A DNA stretch of 64,000 nt, taken from positions 186,001 through 250,000 of the forward strand of contig CAWHVV010000002.1 of NCBI GenBank assembly GCA_963832945.1. The letters are read 5' to 3'. Of the stretch, positions 1 through 9,056 are shown piece by piece. Each line of letters starts with the position of its first letter. Positions within the stretch are counted from its first letter, which is position 1. Both the position numbers and the translations under genes were made by a program. Under the pieces are notes generated by a model that searched no databases, had not been told where the DNA came from, and saw only the letters and a list, made by a program, of their open reading frames with translations. This stretch comes from JAFEDN01 sp963832945. Lineage in GTDB: Bacteria > Pseudomonadota > Gammaproteobacteria > Coxiellales > Coxiellaceae.

Positions 1-67
1 ACCGGTTAAATATTGCGTTCGGGAATTGCTGCTTGCACAAACTCCCCGGAGCTGTGAAAATACATAA
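1..67 (+). CDS. truD: 3' end of truD-like gene (partial)
   Basis: An open frame enters from the left edge and stops with TAA at 65-67, directly before the surE start at 68. The residues read PVKYCVRELLLAQTP, which resembles the C-terminal ATSVVRELI stretch of tRNA pseudouridine synthase D. In many gammaproteobacteria truD precedes surE, so position supports the call. Only about 21 codons are visible, so the identification is an inference. Confidence 0.5.
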   Translation, partial: PVKYCVRELLLAQTPRSCENT

Positions 68-817
68 ATGTTAAGAATATTATTGACAAACGACGATGGC
101 GTATTCGCCAAAGGATTAGCCGTTTTAGCAGATACTATGAGCGGCATCGCCCAAATTAATGTCGTCGCACCGGATCGTAACCGCAGTGGCGCCAGCAACT
201 CATTAACCCTCACTGCGCCCATGCGCGTAAAATATCTGGAAAATGAGATGATCAGCGTCGAAGGCACGCCTACCGATTGCGTTCACATTGCCGTGACCGG
301 ATTATTGCTGCGCCCTCCGGACATGGTGGTGTCGGGTATCAACGCCGGGGCTAATCTGGGGGATGACGTCTGGTATTCAGGCACTGTCGCCGCGGCGATG
401 GAGGGCCGGTTTCTTGGTTTGCCGGCTATTGCGATTTCTTTAACGGGAGACCATCAACAACATTATTCTACCGCTGCGATGGTCGTCTACAAAATTGTTG
501 AAAAGCTACAGATAGAGCCATTGCCCGTGGGTACTATCCTGAATGTGAACGTACCGGATGTGCCGTATGGAGAGCTGCAGGGCTATGCGGTCACCCGTTT
601 GGGAACCCGTCACGGCGCTGAACCCACCATTCGCCAGCTGGATCCCCGTGGCCACCCCGTTTATTGGGTGGGGCCCGCCGGCGCGGCAGCGGATGCAGGT
701 CCCGGCACGGATTTCGCCGCTATTTTGGAAAGAAGGGTTTCCATTACGCCCATCCGCATTGATTTAACCCATTATGAGGCTTTTGATCAGCTGACCGCAT
801 GGGTAAATAATTTGTGA
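68..817 (+). CDS. surE: 5'/3'-nucleotidase SurE
   Basis: SurE is a metal-dependent nucleoside monophosphate phosphatase of the cytoplasm, linked to stationary-phase survival. The 249 residues match the family's usual length. The N-terminal LLTNDDG motif (residues 5-11) supplies the metal-binding Asp pair, NRSGASNSLT follows near residue 38, and SGINAGANLGDDVWYSGT near residue 90 is the second signature. The ATG follows the upstream stop codon directly. The end overlaps nlpD by GTGA, indicating translational coupling in a surE-nlpD-rpoS cluster. Nothing looks damaged. Confidence 0.96.
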   Translation: MLRILLTNDDGVFAKGLAVLADTMSGIAQINVVAPDRNRSGASNSLTLTAPMRVKYLENEMISVEGTPTDCVHIAVTGLLLRPPDMVVSGINAGANLGDDVWYSGTVAAAMEGRFLGLPAIAISLTGDHQQHYSTAAMVVYKIVEKLQIEPLPVGTILNVNVPDVPYGELQGYAVTRLGTRHGAEPTIRQLDPRGHPVYWVGPAGAAADAGPGTDFAAILERRVSITPIRIDLTHYEAFDQLTAWVNNL

Positions 818-1494
818 GATGGCTTTTGTTGGCCTTTCTGACCGGAATGCTCTGCGGATGCGGAAACTCCCATACCCCGGCGCCTGTCATCAATGCCTGG
901 CTACAGCCGGAAGCACAAGCTGCGGATTACATTGTTTCCAGGGGCGATACTATTTATTCCATTGCGTGGCAATTTGGTTTGGATTACAAAATGCTGGCGC
1001 AAGCCAATCACTTAAAGCCTCCTTACTCCATTTATCAGGGGCAACCTCTAAAGATGACTACCACGGCGCGCGGGGCTTTGAAGCCGCTTCCACCAAATCA
1101 GCCTGTCAGAGTATTAACACGGACTCCTGCAACGACATGGCAATGGCCCGCGGTAGGAAAACTGGTGCGCGGCTATTCCCCCTCATTGACCGGTAATGCC
1201 GGAATTAATATCGCCGGTCGTTTGGGATCTCCCGTGCGTGCCGGTTTATCCGGGGAGATAGTCTATAGCGGCAGCGGTATCCGCGGTTATGGAAATTTAA
1301 TTATTATCAAACACAACAGCCATTATCTGAGTGCCTATGCTTATAATCAAACGATCCTTGTAAAATTAGGACAGCAAGTGCGAACCGGTGAGCCGATTGC
1401 GACCATGGGCCGTGACGACGCCGGCCAAATTATGTTGCATTTTGAAATTCGCTACGATGGCCATCCGGTTGATCCAATGCGTTTTTTGAGCTAA
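814..1494 (+). CDS. nlpD: NlpD-like murein hydrolase activator (LysM + M23), lipoprotein
   Basis: The 226-residue protein starts with GTG overlapping the surE stop. A hydrophobic leader ending in LCGC is a lipobox, so it is probably an outer-membrane lipoprotein. A LysM domain (IVSRGDTIYSIAWQFGLD, about residues 40-84) binds peptidoglycan. The C-terminal M23 domain (about 115-226) ends with LHFEIRYDGHPVDPMRFL but has GNAGINIAG where active M23 enzymes carry the zinc-binding His; this loss is typical of NlpD/EnvC activators. NlpD activates amidases during daughter-cell separation. Placement before rpoS is classical; in E. coli the main rpoS promoter lies inside nlpD. Confidence 0.93.
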   Translation: MRWLLLAFLTGMLCGCGNSHTPAPVINAWLQPEAQAADYIVSRGDTIYSIAWQFGLDYKMLAQANHLKPPYSIYQGQPLKMTTTARGALKPLPPNQPVRVLTRTPATTWQWPAVGKLVRGYSPSLTGNAGINIAGRLGSPVRAGLSGEIVYSGSGIRGYGNLIIIKHNSHYLSAYAYNQTILVKLGQQVRTGEPIATMGRDDAGQIMLHFEIRYDGHPVDPMRFLS

Positions 1495-1523
1495 AATCAT
1501 CTTTTTTCATGGAGGAAATAGTC

Positions 1524-2609
1524 ATGCCCGGTAAAATTAAATCTAAAGGCAAATCAGTCAGGCGTGAAACCGCAGGCGAACCTGATGAGTCATTATTGCT
1601 GGAAATGGCGATAACGCCCACTTCCGGCAGAAGGAAAAAATCTTCATCTCAGGATAATCAGGTTTTGTTTAGCCGTCCTTCCTCCATGACTTCGAATGAA
1701 GACAGTGACCATGAAAATGCGAGGGAGGAGAAACCCGCCGCTCATCAGGAAGACAGCGCTCCCTCGGGCCTTGAACACGATCCCACTCGTCTGTATCTCC
1801 ATGAATTAGGCTATAAACCATTACTGACCGCGGAAGATGAGCTTGCGGTGGCTCGCCGTATAAAGCAGGGAGACGCTGCCGCCCGTACCAAAATGATTGA
1901 ATCCAATCTGCGTCTGGTAGTAAAAATTGCGCGGCATTACTGTTATCGTGGTTTGGACCTGCTGGATTTAATCGAGGAAGGGAATCTGGGTTTGATGACG
2001 GCCGTAGAAAAATTTGATCCCGAGCGGGGATTTCGTTTTTCCACGTATGCGACGTGGTGGATTCGCCAAACGATCGAGCGTGGCATCATGAATCAGGGCC
2101 GAACGGTGCGTTTGCCGATTCATGTGCAAAAAGAGTTGAATATTTATTTGCGGGCTGCCAAGGAGCTCACCAAAACACTGGATCATGACCCTACTCCCGA
2201 AGAAATTGCTGAATTGATTGATCAGCCGATTGAAGAAATTCAGCGGGTGATGGCGCTGGCGACCGAAACGACTTCCCTGGACGATGATGAATCCAGTCAG
2301 GATCAGCATAAACCCTCCCTCGCAGAAACCTTGGCGGACGAACATATTTTAGATCCGGCGATTTTAATTCAGGATGACGACCTCAAGCATCATGTTGATG
2401 AATGGCTGGAAAGTTTGGGTAAACGTCAGCGCGAGATTATCGTACGCCGCTTTGGTTTAGCCGGGCATGAACCGGCTACTCTCGAAGACGTCGGCAAGGC
2501 AGTGGGATTGACCCGTGAGCGTGTGCGTCAATTACAAATAGATACTTTAAAAAAACTCAAAGAAATGATCAAAGAAGCCGACCACACCGATGAACACGGC
2601 GGGTTATAG
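1524..2609 (+). CDS. rpoS: RNA polymerase sigma factor RpoS
   Basis: This is a group 2 sigma-70 factor for stationary phase and stress. Region 1.2 (DPTRLYLHELGYKPLLTAEDE), region 2 (NLRLVVKIARHYCYRGLDLLDLIEEGN and FSTYATWWIRQ), region 3 (TVRLPIHVQKELN) and the region 4.2 helix-turn-helix (TLEDVGKAVGLTRERVRQLQ) are all present. An upstream in-frame ATG at 1509 is disfavoured because GGAGGA at 1511-1516 is the Shine-Dalgarno sequence for the ATG at 1524, giving 361 residues. A Ser/Asp-rich N-terminal extension of about 80 residues is longer than in E. coli RpoS. The stop codon lies inside an 11-bp direct repeat flanking the adjacent composite element. In Legionella, RpoS controls the transmissive phase. 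Confidence 0.96.
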   Translation: MPGKIKSKGKSVRRETAGEPDESLLLEMAITPTSGRRKKSSSQDNQVLFSRPSSMTSNEDSDHENAREEKPAAHQEDSAPSGLEHDPTRLYLHELGYKPLLTAEDELAVARRIKQGDAAARTKMIESNLRLVVKIARHYCYRGLDLLDLIEEGNLGLMTAVEKFDPERGFRFSTYATWWIRQTIERGIMNQGRTVRLPIHVQKELNIYLRAAKELTKTLDHDPTPEEIAELIDQPIEEIQRVMALATETTSLDDDESSQDQHKPSLAETLADEHILDPAILIQDDDLKHHVDEWLESLGKRQREIIVRRFGLAGHEPATLEDVGKAVGLTRERVRQLQIDTLKKLKEMIKEADHTDEHGGL

Positions 2610-2612
2610 CAG

Positions 2613-3100
2613 GGCTGTCCCGAGTTTTTTTATATTTTAATCATTGCCATGTGTATGTGAAAATATGTAGAGAGATAACTATATTGATTTAAACCCCCTC
2701 CGCGGTATTCCCGGCATCCGCCCAAAGGCTCGCAGGATCTTCACTGCGGGTCCTGTCAGACTCCACTCAGGCCCCGTGCTCGTTACGCGTAATAGCAGGC
2801 GCATAGCACGGTTAGAGAGATTGTGCCGTGGAGCTATTCAGGGCGCATGAGTGGAGCCGGTCCGCTTCACTGCGCGCGCGGCCTGAGTTCCGTCTGCCAC
2901 CCGCGCTCATTGCGAATGGGCGGATGGCCGGGAATACCGCTATGTGCCCCGTCGAAGTTTTCCTCAGGAACGCATCCATGAAATCAGAGGCGAATCATCC
3001 CGCTATCCCAAACCAAAGTAGGGAAATTCAGGTAACGAATATAAGGTTTTGCCCTTTAACAAGTGCCTTGTATAAAATCGTATCTATGATTCCAAAAAAG
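2613..3100 (+). repeat. Left arm of long inverted repeat
   Basis: This segment is the reverse complement of 4764-5249 with scattered mismatches and small indels. It carries several smaller palindromic stretches (for example the GGTATTCCCGGC / GCCGGGAATACC pair at about 2705 and 2929). Open frames across it are short and not conserved between the arms, so I do not call genes in it. Confidence 0.85.
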
Positions 3101-3245
3101 GTGAATCATATGAAACCGTCGGTTTGCTCAAAATTAGTCGGTGATGAGACGTTTTGGACTGAATCTATTAAAAAAATTCCAACAAATTTGCGGATATCGA
3201 ATCGGGAATGCAAAAATAGCACTTAAAACTTTACGGAAACTATTA

Positions 3246-4652
3246 GGGTCTGCTTACAATTCATTAATTATGTTTTACACAAGAATTTTGTCATTGCGAG
3301 CATTAGCGAAGCAATCTACCGTCTTAAAAGTCAAGCGAAATGAGCAGCTAATTCGTTTGCGCTTGCCATGGTTTATTATCCCGTACCATGGCATTCAGCG
3401 TACAAATTATTTTACGCATGACGGCCACCAAAGCGACTTTATATTCCTTGCCTCTCACCCGAGGCCATTAAAATAATCCTTCATGATGGGGTTAAAGCGG
3501 ACGGCTACTAAGGCTGCCATGTACAACACTCTTCCTGACTGAAGCGCGGCCCCCCTGAATATAGCGATGTCCACTCTTTTTCCCACTATCCTTGTTGATG
3601 GGCGCCACACCCGATCAGTCGACTGATTTCCGATCGATTGAGATGACCTAACTCAGGAACCTCCGCCACCAGCACTTGTGAAATCGACTTTCCCTACCCC
3701 TTTAAAGGCTTGTAATAAAGTGATCTGTTTCGACTTGTTTTCATCGGATGCCAGGAGATCGAGCCATTTGCTGATTCAGCATGTCCAGCTCTTTTTTGAG
3801 CATTTTAACCATGCGTTGAAAAGAGCGTTTGACTTCTTTTGAAAAAAAATCGTAACCCGAGCGGCATTCTTCCTGATGAATAAGTGTCTTCAATTGTTGG
3901 CGGCGGCTTGATAGCTTAGCCATCGGTTTGTGTGGCTTCATACTCCTGATTTAATGGCATTAAATGCTTCCATGGGCTTCCACGAACAGCGCTAAGGATT
4001 GACAGGCCAGCTTATCCGTTTTGGCGGGCTGCCCTAAGCTCTGGGCAAAATGATGAAGCTGATTCGGATGAACACAAAAAACGGCTGAGCAGACTGTTTC
4101 AGACATTGTCGAATCGAATTCTTTTTCATAACCGCCTGTAGGCTCTAGACCCATCCAAAGGGCTGGTTTTCCTTCCCGATTTGTTTTAGCCACTGCCCAA
4201 TACCTCGCGGATGATTGGGAATCACCTGGTGCTTGCTGCGTTAGCATGATTCCAAATATCCAATTTGTTCTTTGATACATCAATGCCAAAGATGATTTTT
4301 ACTTGAGTTTGGTTCATAATACACTCCGTTAACTTGAGCTCTTGATTGTAAGTAAATATACGAACTTTAAGTTCATTCTACCGTTCGAGCTTTGAGTTAA
4401 AAAAATGGAGACGGCGTATAAAGATTGCTACGTGTTTTAAAACACCATCCAGACTCGATACTACCGCCTCCGGCCATGGGGCTGTTGCAACAGCCACATG
4501 GTTTTATTAACTGCTTTTCTTGCCTATTGCAACGATTTGTGAGTTTTTTATAAGATACAATCCAGTTTCTTACTTTAGACAAGCTCCGAACTGGATTGCT
4601 TCACTGACGTTCGCAATGACGGCGAATAATTAATGAATTGTAAACAGGCCCT
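3246..4652. mobile_element. Nested element with short terminal inverted repeats
   Basis: The left end reads GGGTCTGCTTACAATTCATT (from 3246) and the right end is its inverted near-copy at 4627-4652 (reading outward-in AGGGCCTGTTTACAATTCATTA). Next inside, a second inverted pair resembles TCATTGCGA...GAAGCAATC (about 3291 and 4586-4618). A TA dinucleotide borders both ends, suggesting TA-targeted insertion. A solo copy of the same end lies at 14243-14262. The interior holds the remnant IS110-type gene. Confidence 0.65.
3490..4317 (-). pseudogene. Decayed IS110-family transposase
   Basis: Reading leftward from an ATG at 4317, the product begins MNQTQVKIIFGIDVSKNKLD, the DEDD-type N-terminus of IS110 transposases. 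The frame is soon lost. Further pieces follow in other frames: WMGLEPTGGYEKE and VHPNQLHHFAQSLGQPAKTDKLA (3960-4289), then a middle piece (3741-3941). A C-terminal Transposase_20 piece, about 3490-3680, reads VPELGHLNRSEISRLIGCGA. Several frameshifts and a stop make it inactive. It lies inside the nested element. I could not place a guide (bridge) RNA with confidence. Confidence 0.8.
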
Positions 4653-4763
4653 AATAGGTAGTGACGACAATATGGTAAAATTGATTCAATGTGCAACTTA
4701 AGAAGGAGATACAGTCAGGTTATGGTTTATAAGGAATTATACAGATGAATTTTGGCTTTTTGC

Positions 4764-5249
4764 TTTTTTTGGGATCATAGATATGATTTACATGAGGCAC
4801 TTGTTAAAGGGTAAAACCTTATATTCGTTACTGAATTGCCTACTTTGGTTTGGGATAGCGGGGATGATTCGCCTCTGATTTCATGGATGTGTTCCTGAGG
4901 AAAATTTTGACGGGGCACATAGCGGTATTCCCGGCCATCCGCCCATTCGCAATGAGCGCGGGTGGCAGACGGAACTCAGGCCGCGCGCGCAGTGAAGCGG
5001 ACCGGCTCCACTCAAGCGCCCTGAATAGTTTCACTGCACAATCTCTCTAACCGTGCTATGCGCCTGCTATTACGAGTAACGAGCACGGGGCCTGAGTGGA
5101 GTCTGACAGGACCCGCAGTGAAGATCCTGCGAGCCTTTGGGCGGATGCCGGGAATACCGCGGAGGGGGTTTAAATCAATATAGTTATCTCTCTACATATT
5201 TTCACATATACATGGCAATGATTAAAATATAAAAAAAATCGGGACAGCC
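4764..5249 (-). repeat. Right arm of long inverted repeat
   Basis: Inverted near-copy of 2613-3100, ending TCGGGACAGCC just before the right copy of the 11-bp flanking duplication. The best short frame in it (about 4840-5034) is a shadow shared with the left arm and is not called as a gene. Confidence 0.85.
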
Positions 5250-5332
5250 TTGCGGGTTATAGGTATTCCGCTCGACCTGGCGGAAATTTGAGGGTACAAT
5301 AGCGCCCTTGTTCATTAGTAATAAAGGTTTCT

Positions 5333-5530
5333 ATGTCTGAATTAAAACAAGCCTGCACGCGCACGCATTACGAGATTCAGCAGGATCAACTACCCTTATG
5401 CTGCCCGCTGCCTAATCAACGTTTGTGGGATGCGCATCCACGTGTTTATTTACCGATAGAGGAAACGGAAACGGGTGTGATTGAATGTCCGTATTGCGGC
5501 GCCGAATTCCATCTCAAGATAGAAGATTAA
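5333..5530 (+). CDS. Small zinc-finger (zf-CHCC type) protein
   Basis: This 65-residue protein has two adjacent Cys near residue 23, an HPRVYLPI motif near residue 36 and a C-terminal CPYCGAEFHL knuckle. That arrangement matches the zf-CHCC zinc-binding family (related to the NDUFS6 zinc domain), common as a small single gene in gammaproteobacteria. The HPRVYL motif and CxxC knuckle suggest one bound zinc. The start ATG at 5333 follows AATAAAGG. It lies 17 bp before the O-antigen ligase gene and probably shares its transcript. The biological role is unknown. Confidence 0.85.
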   Translation: MSELKQACTRTHYEIQQDQLPLCCPLPNQRLWDAHPRVYLPIEETETGVIECPYCGAEFHLKIED

Positions 5531-5547
5531 AGCCGAGAAAATAGAGG

Positions 5548-6753
5548 ATGCCGAGCAATCTACTTGGTCAGGCCACCAGTTATTTTTTACTCCTTACCGG
5601 TTTTTTTGTACCCTTATCCATTACCGCCACGGACATCTGTATGGCGGCAACCGCGATTCTGGGTTTACTTTCCGGACGTTTTTTCCATGAATTTGACAGT
5701 ATAAAACGCAATGCAATCGTCTGGTGTGCCGTATGGATTGTGGTTCTGGCGGTGCTGTCGATGTTGTGGAGTATCAGCGGTTGGCATGCGCGGATCTCCG
5801 CTCTGCATAAATACAGTAAATTATTATATATCCCTTTCTTATTAGCCGTTTGCACAGATCCTAAATGGCGCGACCGTACAGTGTGCGCTTTTTTGGCGGG
5901 GGTGCTGATTACGGTGATCTTATCTTATTTAAAAGCATGGACAGGATTACATGTCGGGCGCAATCCAAATCCGGCTTTTATTTTTTATACGCACATAGAA
6001 ACCGGGTTTTTAGTTGCGTTTGCGTCATACCTGTTAGCCCTGACCGCCTGGAAAAAACCGCGCTGGCGGGCGGCCTGTTTGATCCTTCTGGTGATCTTCA
6101 CTTATCAGGAATTTTTTATCAATGACGGGAGGACGGGTTGGGTCGCTTATCTGGTTTTATTATTATTATTTACCATACAGTGGGGCGGCTGGAAGGGATT
6201 ATTTGCCGGCATCACAGCGGCAGTGTTATTGATGGGCGCTTTTTATTATACCTCTCCCACTTTAAAAGCCGTGCTGGAAAAATCCAGTCAGGAAATCACT
6301 CTGTACTATCAGGGACAGCCACAGACCTCGCTCGGATACCGTCTGAGTTTTAATTCCCTGGGCTGGCGTCTGGTGAAAAAACGTCCCTGGCTGGGCTATG
6401 GCGCGGGCAGTTTTGCGGCAGCGTCCAAAGAATTGGGTGGAGTTCCGGGTTGGAAAGTTATTCATACTCCGCATAATTTGTATCTTTTGGTGACGGTTGA
6501 ATTTGGTTTCGTGGGCTTGTTATCATTACTGACGCTGTTTGGCCTGCAGTGGGTTACCAGTTTCCGTCTGGGTGAAATGAAATATTTCGCACAGGGATTG
6601 GTGTTAGTGTTTATGGTCAGCGCCTCTTATAATGCGTTTCTTTACTTAACCGTCAGCGGTCATTTTTTTGTATTATTCACGTCGCTGTTTTTTGCGCAAT
6701 ATCGTCACGATTTTTCCTGGAAACCCGGAGTTTCCGGCCGCCATTCCCGCTGA
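5548..6753 (+). CDS. O-antigen ligase family membrane protein (WaaL-like)
   Basis: The 401 residues are mostly hydrophobic, with about ten to twelve predicted membrane segments. A periplasmic loop around residues 250-310 ends in WLGYGAGSFAAASKELGG...HTPHNLYLLVTVEFG, the Wzy_C signature (GxGxGsF then HnhNxyL) of O-antigen ligases and polymerases. These join undecaprenol-linked O-chains to lipid A-core. Membership of the family is clear; ligase versus polymerase is not decidable from sequence alone, though neighbouring core genes favour a lipopolysaccharide role. The last four codons and the stop (CATTCCCGCTGA) belong to a dispersed hairpin repeat starting at 6741, so the C-terminus was rewritten by that insertion. 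Confidence 0.88.
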   Translation: MPSNLLGQATSYFLLLTGFFVPLSITATDICMAATAILGLLSGRFFHEFDSIKRNAIVWCAVWIVVLAVLSMLWSISGWHARISALHKYSKLLYIPFLLAVCTDPKWRDRTVCAFLAGVLITVILSYLKAWTGLHVGRNPNPAFIFYTHIETGFLVAFASYLLALTAWKKPRWRAACLILLVIFTYQEFFINDGRTGWVAYLVLLLLFTIQWGGWKGLFAGITAAVLLMGAFYYTSPTLKAVLEKSSQEITLYYQGQPQTSLGYRLSFNSLGWRLVKKRPWLGYGAGSFAAASKELGGVPGWKVIHTPHNLYLLVTVEFGFVGLLSLLTLFGLQWVTSFRLGEMKYFAQGLVLVFMVSASYNAFLYLTVSGHFFVLFTSLFFAQYRHDFSWKPGVSGRHSR

Positions 6754-6885
6754 GTACAGCGGGAATGGCTCCTGTTTATATCCTGCGTCCGGCGGAGCCG
6801 ATGCTCGGAATGAAGGGAAAGGTCGCTTCGCCCCCTCTCCCTTGCGATCCCTCCTCCGGATAGGATTTTCTACATTTTTCAATAA
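6741..6885 (+). repeat. Multi-hairpin dispersed repeat, copy 1
   Basis: It opens with a perfect hairpin, CATTCCCGCTG-AGTA-CAGCGGGAATG (6742-6767), followed by the family landmarks CTCCTGTTTATATCCTGCG, CGGCGGAGCCGATGCTCGG and GAATGAAGGG. The distal half (CCCCTCTCCCTTGCGATCC, then a degenerate TTTTCTAC end) is more diverged than in the other copies. It supplies the last codons of the ligase gene and ends at the stop codon of the convergent gene that follows. Being GC-rich and foldable, it could act as a transcription barrier between these convergent genes. Confidence 0.85.
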
Positions 6886-8022
6886 CTAGTTCTGAGGTGA
6901 CGTGACCTCTTGATTCACAAGGTTGTCGCGCGATTTTTCTTCGAGTTTCTTTAATTTTTCTAAAGTAATGTTACTAAATTGAGCAACAAATTGAATCGGG
7001 TGTGCATTAAGTAATCGTTTCTCAGCTAATGTTAGCCCTCGTGCGTTAAAAAAGCTAATCATATTTACAACATCTTCTTGCTGTAAAGAAATAAATCGTG
7101 CTTCTCCCAGTGGACGATTTTTATTTGGCGGATAATATATCCATTTTTTTCCGGTAGTTGTTTGTAATTTATCTTCTACGTTAATTTTCGAGTTAATATC
7201 AAATACCTTTAATGAAGTTGATATAATTGAAAGTTTCTCCTCTCTTGAACTAACAATAGCTTGTTCATATTTTAACTTACAGCAATCAACTAATTCTTGA
7301 ATCTTGTTCTGTATCCTTTTAGTTTCATTTTTAGCATCTAGTTGCCCTCCGAGAGAATGTTGGTTTAATAAAGGAGTTATCATTTTTTCATCAATCAAAG
7401 GCTTTACTTTTGCAAAAATGTTATTCATTTTCATCCATTCACCAGAAATTAAATCTTTCTCAATACGTATTTCTACTTTAATGGTACTAATTTTTTTAAT
7501 CCTGGGGTTAAGAGCCAAAATATTTGACCAAGAAATAGAATGATCAGGGTATTGTTTAACTTGATCAGAAACAAGTGACCATAGATCAATCAAAATAACA
7601 TTTTCCCAAGTGGTGGGGTTTCTAATATCTGATGAAATACTTCTATTTCCTAACAAAAACATATGATCCATTTTTGAGTTTTGATCTTCAATATAAATAA
7701 GCTCAACAACTCCTATAATTCCTTGAAAAATAAATTGAACTAGACCGAGTTTACAAAATTCTCCACAATTTGCTGTTTCGTAAAGCTCCGCTAACACAGC
7801 GCACAAAAAACAATCCAATAGAGTAACTTCTCGTTCACTGCTAAGGGATACTCCATTTTTATGTAATTGTAAATAAATTTGGTCTCTTAAAGAGCGATAA
7901 AATTCTGTTACCGACTTAAGATAATCCCGAGAGTCTATCTTATTTAGAGGCATAATGTTATACGATCCTAGTGGAATTTTCTCACTGACTATTGCAGCAA
8001 TCTTTCTTGCCTGATCCAACAT
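6886..8022 (-). CDS. Putative effector with Cys-His-Asp protease/transglutaminase-like triad
   Basis: The 378-residue, Lys- and Ile-rich protein has no signal peptide or clear membrane segment. About residues 82-150 contain NCGEFCKLG (Cys86), DHMFLLGNR (His120) and VILIDLWS (Asp146). This order and spacing resembles the NCGE...H-(V/M)-F...DPW pattern of papain/transglutaminase-fold effectors of Legionella and plant pathogens; the usual DPW has become DLW. The rest is unrecognised and helix-rich, with a charged C-terminus as in many Dot/Icm substrates. It is AT-rich compared with the flanking lipopolysaccharide genes, suggesting acquisition. The family assignment is my inference from the motif pattern. 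Confidence 0.62.
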   Translation of the reverse strand: MLDQARKIAAIVSEKIPLGSYNIMPLNKIDSRDYLKSVTEFYRSLRDQIYLQLHKNGVSLSSEREVTLLDCFLCAVLAELYETANCGEFCKLGLVQFIFQGIIGVVELIYIEDQNSKMDHMFLLGNRSISSDIRNPTTWENVILIDLWSLVSDQVKQYPDHSISWSNILALNPRIKKISTIKVEIRIEKDLISGEWMKMNNIFAKVKPLIDEKMITPLLNQHSLGGQLDAKNETKRIQNKIQELVDCCKLKYEQAIVSSREEKLSIISTSLKVFDINSKINVEDKLQTTTGKKWIYYPPNKNRPLGEARFISLQQEDVVNMISFFNARGLTLAEKRLLNAHPIQFVAQFSNITLEKLKKLEEKSRDNLVNQEVTSPQN

Positions 8023-8306
8023 ATCTCTAATACCCCTTTTTTCTTTCTGGAAAGGTTATTGCCACAACGGAAGGCAGGAAATTCGATTCCCGTTGAGCTG
8101 GGGGTTGCTGTTGTGGTTGAATATTTATTCCTATGGGATATAACATATATTTTGCCTCTTTGTTAATTAAACTGAAAAACATAATACCATGATTTGACTA
8201 ATTTTGGAACAAAATTAAAAAGTAAGGGTCGGACCCCACGACATAATTATTAGATTTGGAGTAAAAAATGATCAATCGCCAACACCATCGGGTAAGGAGA
8301 ATTTCT
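8023..8306. other. Intergenic region with small palindromes
   Basis: No gene is supported here. Bases 8065-8125 can fold through CCACAAC/GTTGTGG and CAACGG/CCGTTG arms around a TTCGATTCCC stretch. Near 8225 is a tight palindrome GGGTCGGACCC, similar to the GGGTCAA hairpins seen elsewhere in the window. A leftward promoter for the preceding gene is likely within 8040-8200, but I could not pick one convincingly. Confidence 0.4.
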
Positions 8307-9056
8307 TCAGCGGAAACTCTTGAGTTTCTTGTATTTCAAAAAAGTATAACGGAAGGCATAATTAGCGAGGATGACGCCCGTCTTGCCGTCTCGCCAGCCC
8401 TGTTTGGTGAAATACCATTTCCCCCAGGCCCACACCGGGTTGAAAATGATTCGGTAAAGATTGAATTTTTTGCCTTTGCCCGCCAAGTCTTGTGACGCCA
8501 TCGCCGTATAAAAATTTAATTTACGGCGAATTTCATCTCTTGAATGAAAAGTAAAATGCGAGATTTTCCCCGGCAAAATCTCTATACTTTGATAACCCGA
8601 ATAACTTTCATGCACCAAAGTGCTGCCGGCGAAAGAAACTTTGTTTTTGTTAACCAGTCTGATGGGAAAATCCGGCGATTCTACCGGATAAATGCTGTGG
8701 ACAGGCTTTCCCAGCGCGATCCATTCTCTTCGCAGCCGATATGCCTGCGCGGCGAAACCGTTTTGTTTGAGGAGCCGGATCTGTCTGATGAGTTCATCAT
8801 CGGGAATTTCATCCGCATCCAAAAATAAAACGTGCGGATGACGGCACAACGATAAGGCGAAGCTCCTTTGATTTTTAAAGTTGTCTAACGGACGAAAATG
8901 CCATTGCGCATGCCATTTTTCCGCGATAGAGCGAGTATGGTCTTGGCTGCCGCTATCGAGCAAAATAATTTCGTCCGCGATAGCATGGACGCGGCTTAAA
9001 ATAGTATCCAGATATTGCTCGCTATTTTTCACAAGCATGTAAAAAGATAATTTCAT
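8307..9056 (-). CDS. Family 2 glycosyltransferase (WaaE/KdtX-like)
   Basis: The 249-residue protein has the GT2 fold signatures: MLVKNSEQYLDTIL at the start, DEIILLDSGSQDHTRSIA near residue 28, and the nucleotide-sugar binding FLDADEIPDDELI near residue 74. This subfamily usually adds a hexose to the heptose region of the lipopolysaccharide core on the cytoplasmic side. Its ATG overlaps the stop of the upstream gene (ATGA), and the gene ends the waaF-led leftward operon, which fits a core-assembly role. The exact sugar and acceptor cannot be read from the sequence. Confidence 0.9.
   Translation of the reverse strand: MKLSFYMLVKNSEQYLDTILSRVHAIADEIILLDSGSQDHTRSIAEKWHAQWHFRPLDNFKNQRSFALSLCRHPHVLFLDADEIPDDELIRQIRLLKQNGFAAQAYRLRREWIALGKPVHSIYPVESPDFPIRLVNKNKVSFAGSTLVHESYSGYQSIEILPGKISHFTFHSRDEIRRKLNFYTAMASQDLAGKGKKFNLYRIIFNPVWAWGKWYFTKQGWRDGKTGVILANYAFRYTFLKYKKLKSFR

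Larger units (their letters stand above)
2599..5262. mobile_element. Composite element inserted at the rpoS stop codon
   Basis: The 11-mer GCGGGTTATAG occurs at 2599-2609 (including the rpoS stop) and again in direct orientation at 5252-5262, as expected for a target-site duplication. Just inside lie inverted arms beginning GGCTGTCCCGA, about 490 bp each (2613-3100 and 4764-5249). Between the arms is a nested element with a dead IS110 transposase. I see no intact transposase that would belong to the long arms. Whether the arms are a solo element duplicated in inverted orientation or the ends of one degenerate transposon cannot be decided from one copy. Confidence 0.72.

Noticed and set aside
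2828..3476. Overlapping open frames of 132 and 111 codons
   Set aside because: They run across the inverted-repeat arm and into the nested element end, are not maintained in the opposite arm and match no family.
8060..8130. tRNA-like T-arm sequence (TTCGATTCCC) in a foldable stretch
   Set aside because: No acceptor stem, anticodon arm or CCA end can be fitted; the pairing visible is better explained by two nested hairpins.
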